Shown here: positions 33,401 to 41,615 of the stretch, piece by piece
Layout: each line of letters starts with the position of its first letter
How positions within the stretch are numbered: the first letter of the stretch is position 1
Assembly: GCA_045602005.1 (NCBI GenBank)
Contig: JAZSAS010000085.1
Span: 1-64,000 of the forward strand
Reading direction: 5' to 3'
Source: UMGS755 sp045602005
GTDB lineage: Bacteria; Bacillota; Clostridia; UBA1381; UBA9506
Length of the DNA: 64,000 nucleotides
Position numbers and translations under genes: made by a program
Notes under the pieces: model-generated
What the model was told of the DNA's origin: nothing
Seen by the model: only the letters and a program-made list of their open reading frames with translations
The model's database searches: none

Positions 33401-33675
33401 TGCAACATAACGTGCCTGCCACAACAGTTGCTAAAATTGGTGAGGGCAGTCCTGATATTTTAGATCTTCTGCAAGAGGGTCGGTTTAATCTGGCGATTAA
33501 CACGGCAACAAAAGGTCGCCAACCGGACCGTGACGGCTTTAAAATCAGAAGAAAGAGCGTGGAGCTTTCCGTGCCCTGTCTGACCAGCCTTGACACAGCA
33601 AAGGCATTTTTAGCCAGCCTGCAGACTCATTTAAGTAAAAACAGTGTATCCATGGTCAACTTGTTAGACGTATAA
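30478..33675 (+). CDS. carB: carbamoyl-phosphate synthase large subunit
   Basis: CarB makes carbamoyl phosphate from bicarbonate, two ATP and ammonia. The 1065-residue protein is full length with both homologous synthetase halves: VLVIGSGPIVIGQAAEFDYA and PAYTLGGTGGG in the first, VVIGSGPIRIGQGIEFDYC and PSYVLGGQGMEIAY in the second, each with an E-V-N-P-R ATP-grasp block. The C-terminal MGS-like regulatory domain begins near residue 930 (NVLITVRDTDKPEMLDIARG). Nothing suggests loss of synthetase activity despite the altered CarA partner. It is the last gene of the pyr operon here; pyrK, pyrD and pyrE are not in this window. Confidence 0.96.
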   Translation: MPKRDDVKKVLVIGSGPIVIGQAAEFDYAGTQACRALSEEGIEVVLINSNPATIMTDKMMADKIYIEPLVAESVKKVIEIERPDSILPTLGGQTGLNLAMELAEEGYLDKMNVKLLGTATSAIKMAEDRQAFKDTMESIGEPCIASKVVNTYEDALAFAKEIGFPVIVRPAYTLGGTGGGIAYSEEDLQEIAPNGLRLSRVHQVLIEKCISGWKEIEFEVIRDSKGNAITVCSMENLDPVGVHTGDSVVIAPAQTLSEKEYSMLRNASLNIIHALGIEGGCNCQFALHPESFEYAVIEVNPRVSRSSALASKATGYPIAKVASKIAIGYGLDEIVNAVTGKTCACNEPTIDYCVIKFPKWPFDKFVKAKRTLGTQMKATGEVMAISDNIEGALMKAVRCLELNVQSFELKKLKALSKKDIIKRLSRVDDERFFVICEAFRREVDIQEIHEITTIDTFFLNCLKNLVDMENRLKQGPLEAVLLKDAKRMGFTDKLIAELSGISEIAVRAMRELHSIFPTYKMVDTCAAEFEAVTPYYYSTYNEYTETFSSTRKKIVVIGSGPIRIGQGIEFDYCSVHAVWALREAGYETIIINNNPETVSTDFDTADKLYFEPLTPEDVGNILEIEKPDGVLVQFGGQTAIKLTAALKEMGVKILGTKAEDVDAAEDRERFDEILEACDIRRPEGRTVFTHEEALEAANELGYPVLVRPSYVLGGQGMEIAYNDRDVKEFMDIITMIKQEHPILIDKYMMGKEIEVDAICDGTDILIPGIMEHLERAGVHSGDSISVYPAPTITDKIKADLVEYTKRLANALHVVGLVNIQFVLYEGEIYVIEVNPRSSRTVPYISKVTNVPMVDLATRCVLGEKLADMGCGTGLHSEGEYTAIKVPVFSFEKLHDVDTSLGPEMKSTGEVLGISKSFSEALFKGLLGAGFKMSEKGNVLITVRDTDKPEMLDIARGFHELGYHIYSTKGTATYLMQHNVPATTVAKIGEGSPDILDLLQEGRFNLAINTATKGRQPDRDGFKIRRKSVELSVPCLTSLDTAKAFLASLQTHLSKNSVSMVNLLDV

Positions 33676-33691
33676 TTTAAAAGTTATGAGA

Positions 33692-33745
33692 AGAGGTTGC
33701 AGAAGTCATGATTACTAAAAAGACTTCTAATGCAACCTCTTTTTT
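33692..33745 (+). terminator. terminator of the pyr operon
   Basis: AGAGGTTGCA and GAAGTC pair with GACTTC and TGCAACCTCT across a small TAA bulge, followed by T5. Confidence 0.88.
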
Positions 33746-33778
33746 GTATCTATAAAAGATTATAACAGTTGAAGAGAA

Positions 33779-33807
33779 TTGACTTCAAAACATAAATCCG
33801 TTATAAT
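33779..33807 (+). promoter_or_regulatory. sigma-A promoter of the 33856 gene
   Basis: TTGACT (33779-33784), 17 bases, TATAAT (33802-33807). Confidence 0.75.
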
Positions 33808-33855
33808 GAAATTGTCAGCAGAAGTTAGGGAACACAGTGATGAAAGGGTGGTTTT

Positions 33856-34392
33856 ATGAAGAAAAAAATTATTATTTGTGGAGTTGTCATCATTGCTTTG
33901 GTTTGTTTGTTGCCGTTTCCTCAAAAGATTGAAAGAACATTTTTCGGCATTAATACCTTTAGCGGAGAACCGGCTGAAATCACCCTCTCTATGAATTATT
34001 TAAGATTTTTATTTCTAAATGATAAAATGTCCGGAGAGATTACAGTGACGTCAGAAGGCAAAACAACTGTTTATGGGAGCAGCATGTTTTATGTGGGTTT
34101 GTGGCCCTTAAATAATGAAGATAAAACCATGCATGCATTCACAGGTTTTTATTTTAATCCGGAAACAATTATGCATGATTATGGGGACGGCGTGTTAGGC
34201 TCAAAGGTAGTCGGTTCAGAGATTGCCAATGCTTATATAAGCCGGGATTTTAATAAAATTTTATTATACCATGTGCCAAGCGAGGAGGCACAGGATGCAG
34301 AACCAAAACAGTATATAGGGAACATTGAAGGAAATAAAGAAAATGAGACCGTTGGGTACTTTAAAGGGTATACACGTTCTGCTAAAGACTAG
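33856..34392 (+). CDS. membrane-anchored hypothetical protein
   Basis: I do not recognise this 178-residue protein. Residues 4-21 (KIIICGVVIIALVCLLPF) form a signal anchor. The rest is predicted extracytoplasmic, with aromatic-rich strands (FFGINTFSGEPAEITLSMNY, SMFYVGLWPL, FTGFYFNPE) and an acidic C-terminus, suggesting a small beta-rich domain. It has its own sigma-A promoter and stands alone between the pyr operon terminator and the typA promoter. A housekeeping role is unlikely; beyond that nothing can be said. Confidence 0.7.
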   Translation: MKKKIIICGVVIIALVCLLPFPQKIERTFFGINTFSGEPAEITLSMNYLRFLFLNDKMSGEITVTSEGKTTVYGSSMFYVGLWPLNNEDKTMHAFTGFYFNPETIMHDYGDGVLGSKVVGSEIANAYISRDFNKILLYHVPSEEAQDAEPKQYIGNIEGNKENETVGYFKGYTRSAKD

Positions 34393-34493
34393 ACTAGTTA
34401 GATTGTCAGGTTATGTTCAATACAGTCTTTAAAAAATTGATAAAAGGTGGTAACCTGGAAATATAAAATAGGCGGGAATGTCTGCTAAATGAT

Positions 34494-34522
34494 TTGACAT
34501 AATTCCTGATTTGTTGTATAAT
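34494..34522 (+). promoter_or_regulatory. consensus sigma-A promoter of typA
   Basis: TTGACA (34494-34499), 17 bases, TATAAT (34517-34522), a perfect consensus. Its position shows that translation cannot begin at the upstream in-frame codons near 34511. Confidence 0.9.
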
Positions 34523-34567
34523 AGTATGGTTATTTTACTACAGTATAAATGTTCGGAGGCTCAAAGC

Positions 34568-36382
34568 GTGAAAGAAATCAGAAACATTGCAATTATTGCT
34601 CATGTTGACCATGGTAAAACCACTTTGGTTGATGTGATGCTCAAAGACAGCGGTATTTACAGAGAAAATGAACAAGTGACAGAACGTGTTATGGACTCTA
34701 ATGACTTAGAGCGTGAACGCGGCATCACCATTTTGTCTAAAAATACCTCTATTATATATAAAGACATGAAAATCAATATTATTGATACACCGGGCCATGC
34801 CGATTTTGGTGGAGAAGTTGAACGTGTGCTTGGCATGGTTGACGGCGTTCTTTTATTGGTAGATGCCTTTGAAGGGCCAATGCCCCAGACACGGTTTGTG
34901 CTGAAAAAGGCGCTATCTCAGGGTTTAAAACCCATTGTGGTTATTAATAAAATTGACAGACCTCAGGCACGTCCTACAGAGGTTGTTGATGAAATTTTTG
35001 ATTTATTCATTGACCTAGGTGCCAGCGATGAGCAGGCGGATTTTCCCATTGTTTATGCCTCGGCAAGAGAAGGCGTTAGCGGATATGAACCGGATGAAAT
35101 GAAAGAAGGGCTAAGGCCTCTTTTTGAAACCATCGCAAACCACGTTCCGGCACCGGAAGGGGATGTCTCTAAGCCGTTTAGAATGCTCGTGTCTAACATT
35201 GATTATGATGAATATGTTGGCCGGATTGCTGTTGGCAGAATTGACAGAGGCAGCCTTGCAACCGGTCGGTTTTTAACCGTTTGCCACGCCGATGGCACCA
35301 CGCAGAACGCACGGTGCGGGCGGCTCTATATGCACGACGGCTTAAAGCGAGTTGAGGTGCAGGAGGCACAGGCGGGTGATGTAATTTTAGTTGCTGGTTT
35401 AGGTAACATTGGCATTGGTGAAACCTTGTGCGACCCAACCTGTGTTGAGCCTTTGCCGGTCATCACGGTTGATGAGCCGACAATTTCTATGAATTTTTTG
35501 GTCAACAACAGCCCCTTTGCAGGAAACGAGGGCGAATTTGTCACCAGCCGTCATTTGCGTGACCGTTTGTTTCGGGAGCTTGACACAAATGTCAGCCTGA
35601 AAGTAGAAGAAACTGACAGTGCTGATTGCTTTAAGGTGTCTGGCAGAGGAGAGCTGCATCTTTCGATTTTAATTGAAACCATGCGTCGTCAGGGTTATGA
35701 ATTTCAGGTGTCCCGTCCGGAAGTTATTCTAAAGGAAAAAGACGGCAAAATAATGGAGCCGGTGGAGCTTTTGTTCATAGATTTGCCGGAGGAATATGCC
35801 GGTACAGTGATTGAAAAGCTGGGGATGCGTAAAGCAGAAATGCAGAACATGCAGCCTTCTGACAATGGCTATATGCGTCTTGAATTCCGAATCCCTTCAC
35901 GTGGACTGATTGGCTATCGCAGCGAGTTTTTAAGTGACACCCGTGGAAACGGTGTGATGAACACCATTTTAGACGGATACAGCCCCTATTTTGGTAATAT
36001 TGAAAGCCGAACACGTGGTTCTATGATTGCCTGGGAGACGGGCGAAAGCATTACGTATGGTTTATATAATGCTCAGGAGCGTGGCCGGTTATTTATTGGA
36101 CCCGGTGTTAAGGTTTATGAAGGTATGATTGTAGGTGAAAATGCCAAAGCTGAGGATATCACCGTGAATGTTTGCAAGAAAAAACATGTGACCAACATGC
36201 GTGCTTCCGGCAGTGATGAGGCACTGCGGTTGACAACACCTGACAATCTGAGTCTGGAACAGTGTTTGGAATTTATATCAGATGATGAGCTTGTGGAAGT
36301 TACCCCTCAAAGCATTCGTCTTAGGAAAAAGCTTTTGACAAAAACCGAACGAGATAAGGCGGCGAACAGAAACAAAAAGTAA
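34568..36382 (+). CDS. typA: ribosome-associated GTPase TypA/BipA
   Basis: TypA is a translational GTPase involved in ribosome assembly and stress adaptation. The 604-residue protein has G1 AHVDHGKTTL, switch and G2 region RERGITI, G3 DTPGHADFGGEVERVL, G4 NKIDRP and G5 YASAREG, then EF-G-like domains II, III and V and the TypA-specific C-terminal domain (IAWETGESITYGLYNAQERG, KKKHVTNMRASGSDEA). I use the GTG at 34568, placed after CGGAGG; the open frame extends upstream to 34511 but covers the promoter -10. Monocistronic, with a terminator. Confidence 0.95.
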   Translation: MKEIRNIAIIAHVDHGKTTLVDVMLKDSGIYRENEQVTERVMDSNDLERERGITILSKNTSIIYKDMKINIIDTPGHADFGGEVERVLGMVDGVLLLVDAFEGPMPQTRFVLKKALSQGLKPIVVINKIDRPQARPTEVVDEIFDLFIDLGASDEQADFPIVYASAREGVSGYEPDEMKEGLRPLFETIANHVPAPEGDVSKPFRMLVSNIDYDEYVGRIAVGRIDRGSLATGRFLTVCHADGTTQNARCGRLYMHDGLKRVEVQEAQAGDVILVAGLGNIGIGETLCDPTCVEPLPVITVDEPTISMNFLVNNSPFAGNEGEFVTSRHLRDRLFRELDTNVSLKVEETDSADCFKVSGRGELHLSILIETMRRQGYEFQVSRPEVILKEKDGKIMEPVELLFIDLPEEYAGTVIEKLGMRKAEMQNMQPSDNGYMRLEFRIPSRGLIGYRSEFLSDTRGNGVMNTILDGYSPYFGNIESRTRGSMIAWETGESITYGLYNAQERGRLFIGPGVKVYEGMIVGENAKAEDITVNVCKKKHVTNMRASGSDEALRLTTPDNLSLEQCLEFISDDELVEVTPQSIRLRKKLLTKTERDKAANRNKK

Positions 36383-36402
36383 ATTGTAAGCAAATCAATT
36401 AT

Positions 36403-36463
36403 AATAGGCTGTAAAAAACCTGTATCATAAATCGTTACATGTATTTTTTACAGCCTATTTTTA
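36403..36463 (+). terminator. terminator after typA
   Basis: AATAGGCTGTAAAAAA (36403-36418) pairs with TTTTTTACAGCCTATT (36444-36459) around a 25-base loop, followed by a short T-run. Confidence 0.75.
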
Positions 36464-36577
36464 TATATTTTGTTAAAAATTTTGTTTGAAAACCGAAAAA
36501 AAGGGTATAAATGCATTATGCTAATAATAAAATGGTGAACAAGAGGCTTGTATGCTATATAAATAAAGGAGTTTTTT

Positions 36578-37576
36578 ATGGATTATAAATCCTACACCGA
36601 ACAACAGGAAAAGGCTTTTTTGTCAGAATTTGCTGTTCGTTCTAACCAGTCAAAGGGCAGGGAGAAGCCCATGGAGCCCTGTAGTGTCAGAACGGATTTC
36701 CAGCGAGATAGAGATAGAATTATTCATGCAAAGTCATTTCGCCGGCTCATGCATAAAACCCAGGTGTTTTTAGCACCTGAAGGGGACCATTACAGAACCC
36801 GCCTGACTCACACGCTGGAGGTTTCTCAAATTGCCAGAACCATTGCCCGAGCCTTGCGTTTAAATGAAGATTTAACAGAAGCCATTGCACTGGGGCATGA
36901 TTTGGGGCACACACCCTTTGGCCATTCCGGTGAAGATGTTTTAGACCAAATTTGCAGCAGCGGATTTAAGCACTATCAGCAAAGTCTGCGTGTGGTGGAT
37001 GTGCTGGAGGGCGGTTGTGGATTGAATTTGACCTTTGAGGTGCGTGACGGCATTGTAAACCATGCAGGCGAAAATGAAGCTTGCACCCTAGAAGGGCAGA
37101 TTATTAAGCTGGCTGACCGGATTGCTTATATCAATCACGATATTGATGACGCTGTTAGAGGCGGCGTGATTGCAGCAGATTCCATTCCTAAGGAATGCCG
37201 CAAGCTATTGGGAAATACACACGGCGAGCGAATTCATAACATGATTCTAGATGTGATTGAGCACAGCACCAATCAACCTAAAGTTGCTATGAGCAAGGAA
37301 ATTTACGAGGCAATGATGGAGCTGCGGCGCTTTATGTTTAAAAACGTGTATACCAGTCCTGTGGCGAAGGCGGAGGATGATAAAGCAAAGGACATGCTCA
37401 TTATGCTGTTTAACACGTTTATCGACAAGCCAGATATTCTGCATAAAGCAGGTCTTGCCCAAAAGGTGTTTGAAGGTGAGCAGGATGTGTGCGACTACAT
37501 TGCCGGAATGACGGATAATTTTGCCATTTATATTTTTAAAAACCTGTTTTTACCCCAAAACTGGCAGATAAAATAG
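36578..37576 (+). CDS. dgt: dGTPase-like HD-domain phosphohydrolase
   Basis: The 332-residue protein belongs to the deoxyguanosinetriphosphate triphosphohydrolase-like family that hydrolyses dNTPs to nucleoside and tripolyphosphate. The HD metal site is visible: TRLTHTLEVSQIARTIARAL, IALGHDLGHTPFGHSGE and, later, LADRIAYINHDIDDAV. The leading RDRDRIIHAKSFRRLMHKTQVF block is typical. In many Firmicutes it lies, as here, just upstream of dnaG-rpoD, suggesting a link to replication and nucleotide pools. AAAGGAG precedes the ATG. Confidence 0.92.
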   Translation: MDYKSYTEQQEKAFLSEFAVRSNQSKGREKPMEPCSVRTDFQRDRDRIIHAKSFRRLMHKTQVFLAPEGDHYRTRLTHTLEVSQIARTIARALRLNEDLTEAIALGHDLGHTPFGHSGEDVLDQICSSGFKHYQQSLRVVDVLEGGCGLNLTFEVRDGIVNHAGENEACTLEGQIIKLADRIAYINHDIDDAVRGGVIAADSIPKECRKLLGNTHGERIHNMILDVIEHSTNQPKVAMSKEIYEAMMELRRFMFKNVYTSPVAKAEDDKAKDMLIMLFNTFIDKPDILHKAGLAQKVFEGEQDVCDYIAGMTDNFAIYIFKNLFLPQNWQIK

Positions 37577-37639
37577 GATAATACATAAAATGTAAAATTA
37601 TGGGTATTATATGTTTGATAGAAAAAAATGAAAAAAGAA

Positions 37640-37668
37640 AAAGGAAATCCGGTTTTTTCGTCGAATAA
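37640..37668 (+). promoter_or_regulatory. sigma-H-type promoter of dnaG-rpoD
   Basis: AAAGGAAAT (37640-37648), 11 bases, GTCGAATAA (37660-37668). Every specified position matches the Bacillus sigma-H consensus RnAGGAwWW-N11/12-RnnGAATww. The B. subtilis dnaG-sigA operon also has a sigma-H promoter, so the function is plausible. No clear sigma-A promoter is visible in the 37577-37706 gap. Confidence 0.65.
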
Positions 37669-37706
37669 AAATTATGGTCTAAATTTTGAATCGGGAGAGG
37701 ACGTCT

Positions 37707-39488
37707 GTGCCACGATATTCACAAAGCTCAATTAACGAGGTCAGCCGGCGCATCAATTTGCCGGAGCTTGTGTCGTCTTATGTGCGTTTAAAACGTAACG
37801 GGACAAGCCACGTGGGTCTTTGTCCGTTTCACAAGGAAAAAACGCCTTCCTTTCATGTAGACGAGGACAAGCAATTGTTTTATTGCTTCGGTTGCGGTGC
37901 CGGTGGCAATGTGTTTGATTTTGTCATGCGCGCTGAAAATCTTGATTTTGTAGATGCTCTCCAGTTCTTGGCTCAAAGAGCCGGTGTGACCTTAGAAGAA
38001 GAGCAGGGCAAAAGCACAAAAAGCGAGGAAGAAGCCAGCCTCAGAAAACGCATTTTAGAAATGAACCGTTTGGCAGCGCGGCATTTTTACGATAATTTAA
38101 ACGGCCCAAATGCGAAAGCCGCTGTTTCCTACATGCAAAAGCGGGGCATTGACCGCAAAACAGCCGTGAAATTCGGCATTGGTTATGCACCGGATGCTTG
38201 GTCAGACCTATTGGATTATATGACAGACCAGGGTTACACCCGTGACGAGCTGGTGACTGGTGGATTGGCTGTTAAAAATGACAAGGGTCGTGTATATGAC
38301 AAATTTCGCAATCGGCTCATGTTTCCTATTATTGATGTGCGGGGAAATGTGGTGGCATTTGGCGGCAGAGCCTTGGGTGAAGATCACGCAAAATATATGA
38401 ACTCTCCGGATACACCGGTGTTTCATAAAGGCAGAAACCTTTTTTCTTTGAACCTGGCAAAACAGAAAGGCATGAAAGAGGGACTTATTCTGGTTGAAGG
38501 CTATATGGATGTGGTTTCCCTATACCAGAACGGTATCACAAATGTCGTGGCCGGATTGGGAACGGCACTCACAGAAGAACAGGCACGTCTGCTAAAACGA
38601 TATGCCAGCACAGTTTATGTTTGTTATGACAGCGACGAAGCCGGTCAAAAGGCTGCGCAAAAAGCCATTGGCATTTTGGCAGAGGCTGAAAACATTGTGA
38701 AAGTTATCAGCTATACAGGTGCCAAAGACCCGGATGAATATATTCAAAAAAAGGGTGTTCAAAGCTTTCGTCAGCTCATGATTGATGCCAGAGAATCTCT
38801 GGAATATCAGTTATTGCGCCTGCGACAACAATATGATATTTATGATTTAAGTCAGAAAATCAGTTTTCTGGGCGAAGCGGCCAAGATTTTGGCAGATGTT
38901 GACAGCGAAATTTCCCGAGAAGCTTACATCAAGCGCATTGCCGCTGAGACAGATATTTCTCCGGAATCTATCCGGACAGAAGTGTCTAAATTGATTTATT
39001 ATAAAAACAAAAAACAGGTAAATAAAGAATTGTATAACGAGGCAATGCCAGAGCGGTTAACTGCTGACGCTTCAAATTTGCCTAAAGGCCAGAGCATCGC
39101 TACATATAAAACGGAGCGAACGCTTTTAAACCTGATTTTTTATCATCGACGGCCATTTGAAATGGCAAAAACATCCGTTCTGCCGGAATGGTTTTCCGGC
39201 GAACTGCACAGAAAACTGTTTGGGCGGATTTTGGAGTATCGTACGACACACGAGGAAATCAGTGCTTCTGAATTTCTCACAGCTCTTTCTGCTGAAGAAG
39301 AAACAAAGAAAGCCGCAGCAGCTATCTTATATATAAATTTTGAAGGCGACAGTTTGCAGGCCGCAAAAGAGGCTGCATTCAAGCTGGAAGAATCATATTT
39401 GAAATTACAGGCCGCAAAACTGGCCGGGGAAGGTAAAGTGAAAGAAGCCAATGAAATCTACCGAAGAATTAAAGAAAGGAGAGGGTAA
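37707..39488 (+). CDS. dnaG: DNA primase
   Basis: DnaG lays RNA primers for replication. The 593-residue protein has an N-terminal CHC2 zinc finger (CPFHKEKTPSFHV and YCFGCGAGG), a Toprim core (LILVEGYMDVVSLYQNGITN and CYDSDEAGQKAA) and a C-terminal helicase-binding domain from about residue 450. I use the GTG at 37707, six bases after GGGAGAGG; the TTG seven codons upstream would put that site inside the gene. It is followed one base later by rpoD, the conserved dnaG-rpoD arrangement. Confidence 0.95.
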   Translation: MPRYSQSSINEVSRRINLPELVSSYVRLKRNGTSHVGLCPFHKEKTPSFHVDEDKQLFYCFGCGAGGNVFDFVMRAENLDFVDALQFLAQRAGVTLEEEQGKSTKSEEEASLRKRILEMNRLAARHFYDNLNGPNAKAAVSYMQKRGIDRKTAVKFGIGYAPDAWSDLLDYMTDQGYTRDELVTGGLAVKNDKGRVYDKFRNRLMFPIIDVRGNVVAFGGRALGEDHAKYMNSPDTPVFHKGRNLFSLNLAKQKGMKEGLILVEGYMDVVSLYQNGITNVVAGLGTALTEEQARLLKRYASTVYVCYDSDEAGQKAAQKAIGILAEAENIVKVISYTGAKDPDEYIQKKGVQSFRQLMIDARESLEYQLLRLRQQYDIYDLSQKISFLGEAAKILADVDSEISREAYIKRIAAETDISPESIRTEVSKLIYYKNKKQVNKELYNEAMPERLTADASNLPKGQSIATYKTERTLLNLIFYHRRPFEMAKTSVLPEWFSGELHRKLFGRILEYRTTHEEISASEFLTALSAEEETKKAAAAILYINFEGDSLQAAKEAAFKLEESYLKLQAAKLAGEGKVKEANEIYRRIKERRG

Positions 39489-39489
39489 T

Positions 39490-40611
39490 ATGACACCGGA
39501 GGCAGAGGCAAAATATCAGCAAACCATTCAGGAACTCACTGCTAAGGGTAAGGCGAACAGTATTTTGACCTATAAGGAAATCATGGATGCCCTTTCTGAG
39601 TTTGAAATGGAACCTGAACAAATTGAGCTATTATATGAGATGCTGGAAAAAGAAGGCATTGAGATTGTAGCCGATATGGACAAGGAGCTGGAAAAAATTG
39701 AGGAGGAAATCGGCGATTTACCACCCCTGGAGGAAGTGGACTTAAATGCTGAGGCTCTGGAGATTTCTGGAGTGGAAGGCGTTTCGGTTGATGACCACGT
39801 TAAAATGTATCTCAAAGAAATCGGCAAAGTGCCGCTTTTAGCACCTGATGAAGAAATGGAACTGGCAAAGAGAATGGCCGATGGCGATGCTGAAGCCAGA
39901 AAACGCCTCTCAGAAGCAAATCTTCGTTTGGTTGTGTCTATCGCTAAGCGATATGTAGGACGTGGCATGCTGTTTCTGGACTTGATTCAAGAAGGGAATC
40001 TGGGCCTCATTAAGGCCGTTGAAAAGTTTGACTATACCAAAGGCTATAAATTCAGCACCTATGCAACCTGGTGGATTCGTCAGGCCATTACCCGTGCAAT
40101 TGCCGACCAGGCACGAACCATTCGAATTCCGGTGCACATGGTGGAAACCATCAACAAGTTGATTCGGGTATCCCGCCAGCTGGTGCAGGAGTTGGGTCGT
40201 GACCCTCATCCCCATGAAATTGCAAAAGAACTGAACATGTCTATTGACAAGGTTCGTGAAATTATGAAAATTGCCCAGGAGCCGGTTTCCTTGGAAACCC
40301 CCATTGGTGAAGAGGAGGATAGTCATTTGGGAGACTTTATTCCTGATGATGATGCCCCCGCTCCTTCTGAAGCCGCTTCTTTTATGCTTTTAAAAGAACA
40401 GCTCAGCGATGTGCTCGACACGTTAACCCCTCGGGAAGCTATGGTTTTAAAGCTGCGTTTCGGTCTGGAAGACGGCAGAGCCAGAACGCTGGAAGAGGTT
40501 GGCAAGGAGTTTAAAGTTACCCGTGAGCGAATCCGTCAGATTGAAGCAAAGGCTCTGCGCAAACTGCGACACCCCAGTAGAAGCAAAAAACTGAAGGATT
40601 ATCTTGAATAA
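39490..40611 (+). CDS. rpoD: RNA polymerase primary sigma factor (sigma-A)
   Basis: This is the housekeeping sigma factor. The 373-residue protein shows a short region 1.1, region 1.2 (DHVKMYLKEIGKVPLLAPDE), region 2 (DLIQEGNLGLIKAVEKFDY and STYATWWIRQAITRAI), region 3 (RIPVHMVETINKLIR) and region 4 (LTPREAMVLKLRFGLEDG and VTRERIRQIEAKALRKLR). I use the ATG at 39490 behind AAAGGAGAGGG; the longer frame overlaps dnaG. It is co-transcribed with dnaG and followed by a perfect 14-bp terminator hairpin. Confidence 0.97.
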   Translation: MTPEAEAKYQQTIQELTAKGKANSILTYKEIMDALSEFEMEPEQIELLYEMLEKEGIEIVADMDKELEKIEEEIGDLPPLEEVDLNAEALEISGVEGVSVDDHVKMYLKEIGKVPLLAPDEEMELAKRMADGDAEARKRLSEANLRLVVSIAKRYVGRGMLFLDLIQEGNLGLIKAVEKFDYTKGYKFSTYATWWIRQAITRAIADQARTIRIPVHMVETINKLIRVSRQLVQELGRDPHPHEIAKELNMSIDKVREIMKIAQEPVSLETPIGEEEDSHLGDFIPDDDAPAPSEAASFMLLKEQLSDVLDTLTPREAMVLKLRFGLEDGRARTLEEVGKEFKVTRERIRQIEAKALRKLRHPSRSKKLKDYLE

Positions 40612-40639
40612 AAACAACATTTTTTCTGTTGACATGATT

Positions 40640-40680
40640 CACCTCTTCTTTTCGTATACATGAAAAGAAGAGGTGTTTTT
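40640..40680 (+). terminator. rpoD terminator whose 3' arm is the next gene's ribosome-binding site
   Basis: CACCTCTTCTTTTC (40640-40653), loop gtatacat, GAAAAGAAGAGGTG (40662-40675), then TTTTT and immediately the ATG at 40681. The 14-bp stem is perfect. AAGAAGAGGTG in the 3' arm is also the only plausible Shine-Dalgarno for the downstream gene, so read-through transcripts would have it sequestered. TTGACA at 40629 with TATACA in the loop (20-base spacing) could start a transcript lacking the 5' arm. Confidence 0.85.
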
Positions 40681-41499
40681 ATGGGTAAGAATAAATTTTT
40701 ATTTTGCACAATTCACATAACGCAGCTGGCGGTTTTCTGTGTTTTGGTTTTAGGCGGGGTTCTGCTTGCTGCATTGGTTGGTCTTTCCGCAAGTCAGGCA
40801 GTTGATGCAGAAAAGTCCGGACGTTTGGCAATTGTGATTGACGATTTTGGACTGCAACGAAAAGGTGTTCGTGAAATGCTGTCCCTTGATTGCAAATTAA
40901 CAGTGGCAATCATGCCGTTTTTAGAGTATACGGAAGATGATGCTGAGGATGCTTTAGAAAACGGCAAAGAGATTATTCTGCATATTCCTATGCAGGCCAC
41001 CACCCATGATGTGCCTGCTCATTTGGGGCCTCGTCCCGTTAAAATCAGTCATACAGATACAGAAATACGCACCTGGCTTGAAGATGCATTACAGGAGTTA
41101 CCCGAAGCTGTTGGGGCAAATATTCATATGGGCACCCTGAGCAGCACAAAGGAATCTGTTATGCGCCCTGTTCTTGAAGGTCTAAAAGAGCATGGCCTGT
41201 TTTTTCTTGATTCTAAAACCAGTTCGAAAAGCATCTGTAGAAAAGCAGCGGGCGAAGTAGGGGTGCAGTTTTACGAAAATGAGGTGTTTTTAGAACACGA
41301 GAGAAAAACCAAGGCTTATGTAAAAAAACGTTTAAAAAAAGCAATGAAAATCGCAAAAGAGGAGGGTGAATGCATTGCAATTGGGCATGTGGGATATGAA
41401 GGCGGTGTGATTACGGCTGAGGCAATCCGTGAGCTTTTGCCTGAGTGTAAGGAGAATCATGTTGAATTGGTTTTTCTTTCGGAGCTGACACCCCAGTAA
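40681..41499 (+). CDS. divergent polysaccharide deacetylase family protein
   Basis: The 272-residue protein belongs to the YibQ-like divergent polysaccharide deacetylase family (COG2861). An N-terminal membrane segment (about residues 10-35) precedes LAIVIDDFGLQRKGV, LTVAIMPFLEYTEDDAEDA, EIILHIPMQA, NIHMGTLSSTKESVM, LFFLDSKTSSKS and CIAIGHVGYEGG. The two Asp residues and later His residues follow the NodB-like metal layout. It would act on an extracytoplasmic polymer that is not identified. I start at the ATG at 40681; an ATG at 40660 sits in the hairpin loop and has no ribosome-binding site. Confidence 0.85.
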   Translation: MGKNKFLFCTIHITQLAVFCVLVLGGVLLAALVGLSASQAVDAEKSGRLAIVIDDFGLQRKGVREMLSLDCKLTVAIMPFLEYTEDDAEDALENGKEIILHIPMQATTHDVPAHLGPRPVKISHTDTEIRTWLEDALQELPEAVGANIHMGTLSSTKESVMRPVLEGLKEHGLFFLDSKTSSKSICRKAAGEVGVQFYENEVFLEHERKTKAYVKKRLKKAMKIAKEEGECIAIGHVGYEGGVITAEAIRELLPECKENHVELVFLSELTPQ

Positions 41500-41526
41500 T
41501 AAATTATGGTTTTTTAGGAAATTTTC

Positions 41527-41555
41527 TTGTAAATTAGCAAGCTTTGTGTTACAAT
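41527..41555 (+). promoter_or_regulatory. sigma-A promoter of the DUF2232-gdpP-rplI-dnaB cluster
   Basis: TTGTAA (41527-41532), 17 bases, TACAAT (41550-41555). Confidence 0.65.
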
Positions 41556-41615
41556 AGGATATATTAGGGTTATTATGGAGTTTTATACCGCTTTAATAAA
41601 AAAGGAGATTTTCCC

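Noticed and set aside
36479..36577. Promoter for dgt
   Set aside because: Only weak matches were found (TTGTTT-N18-TATAAA); none was convincing enough to list.
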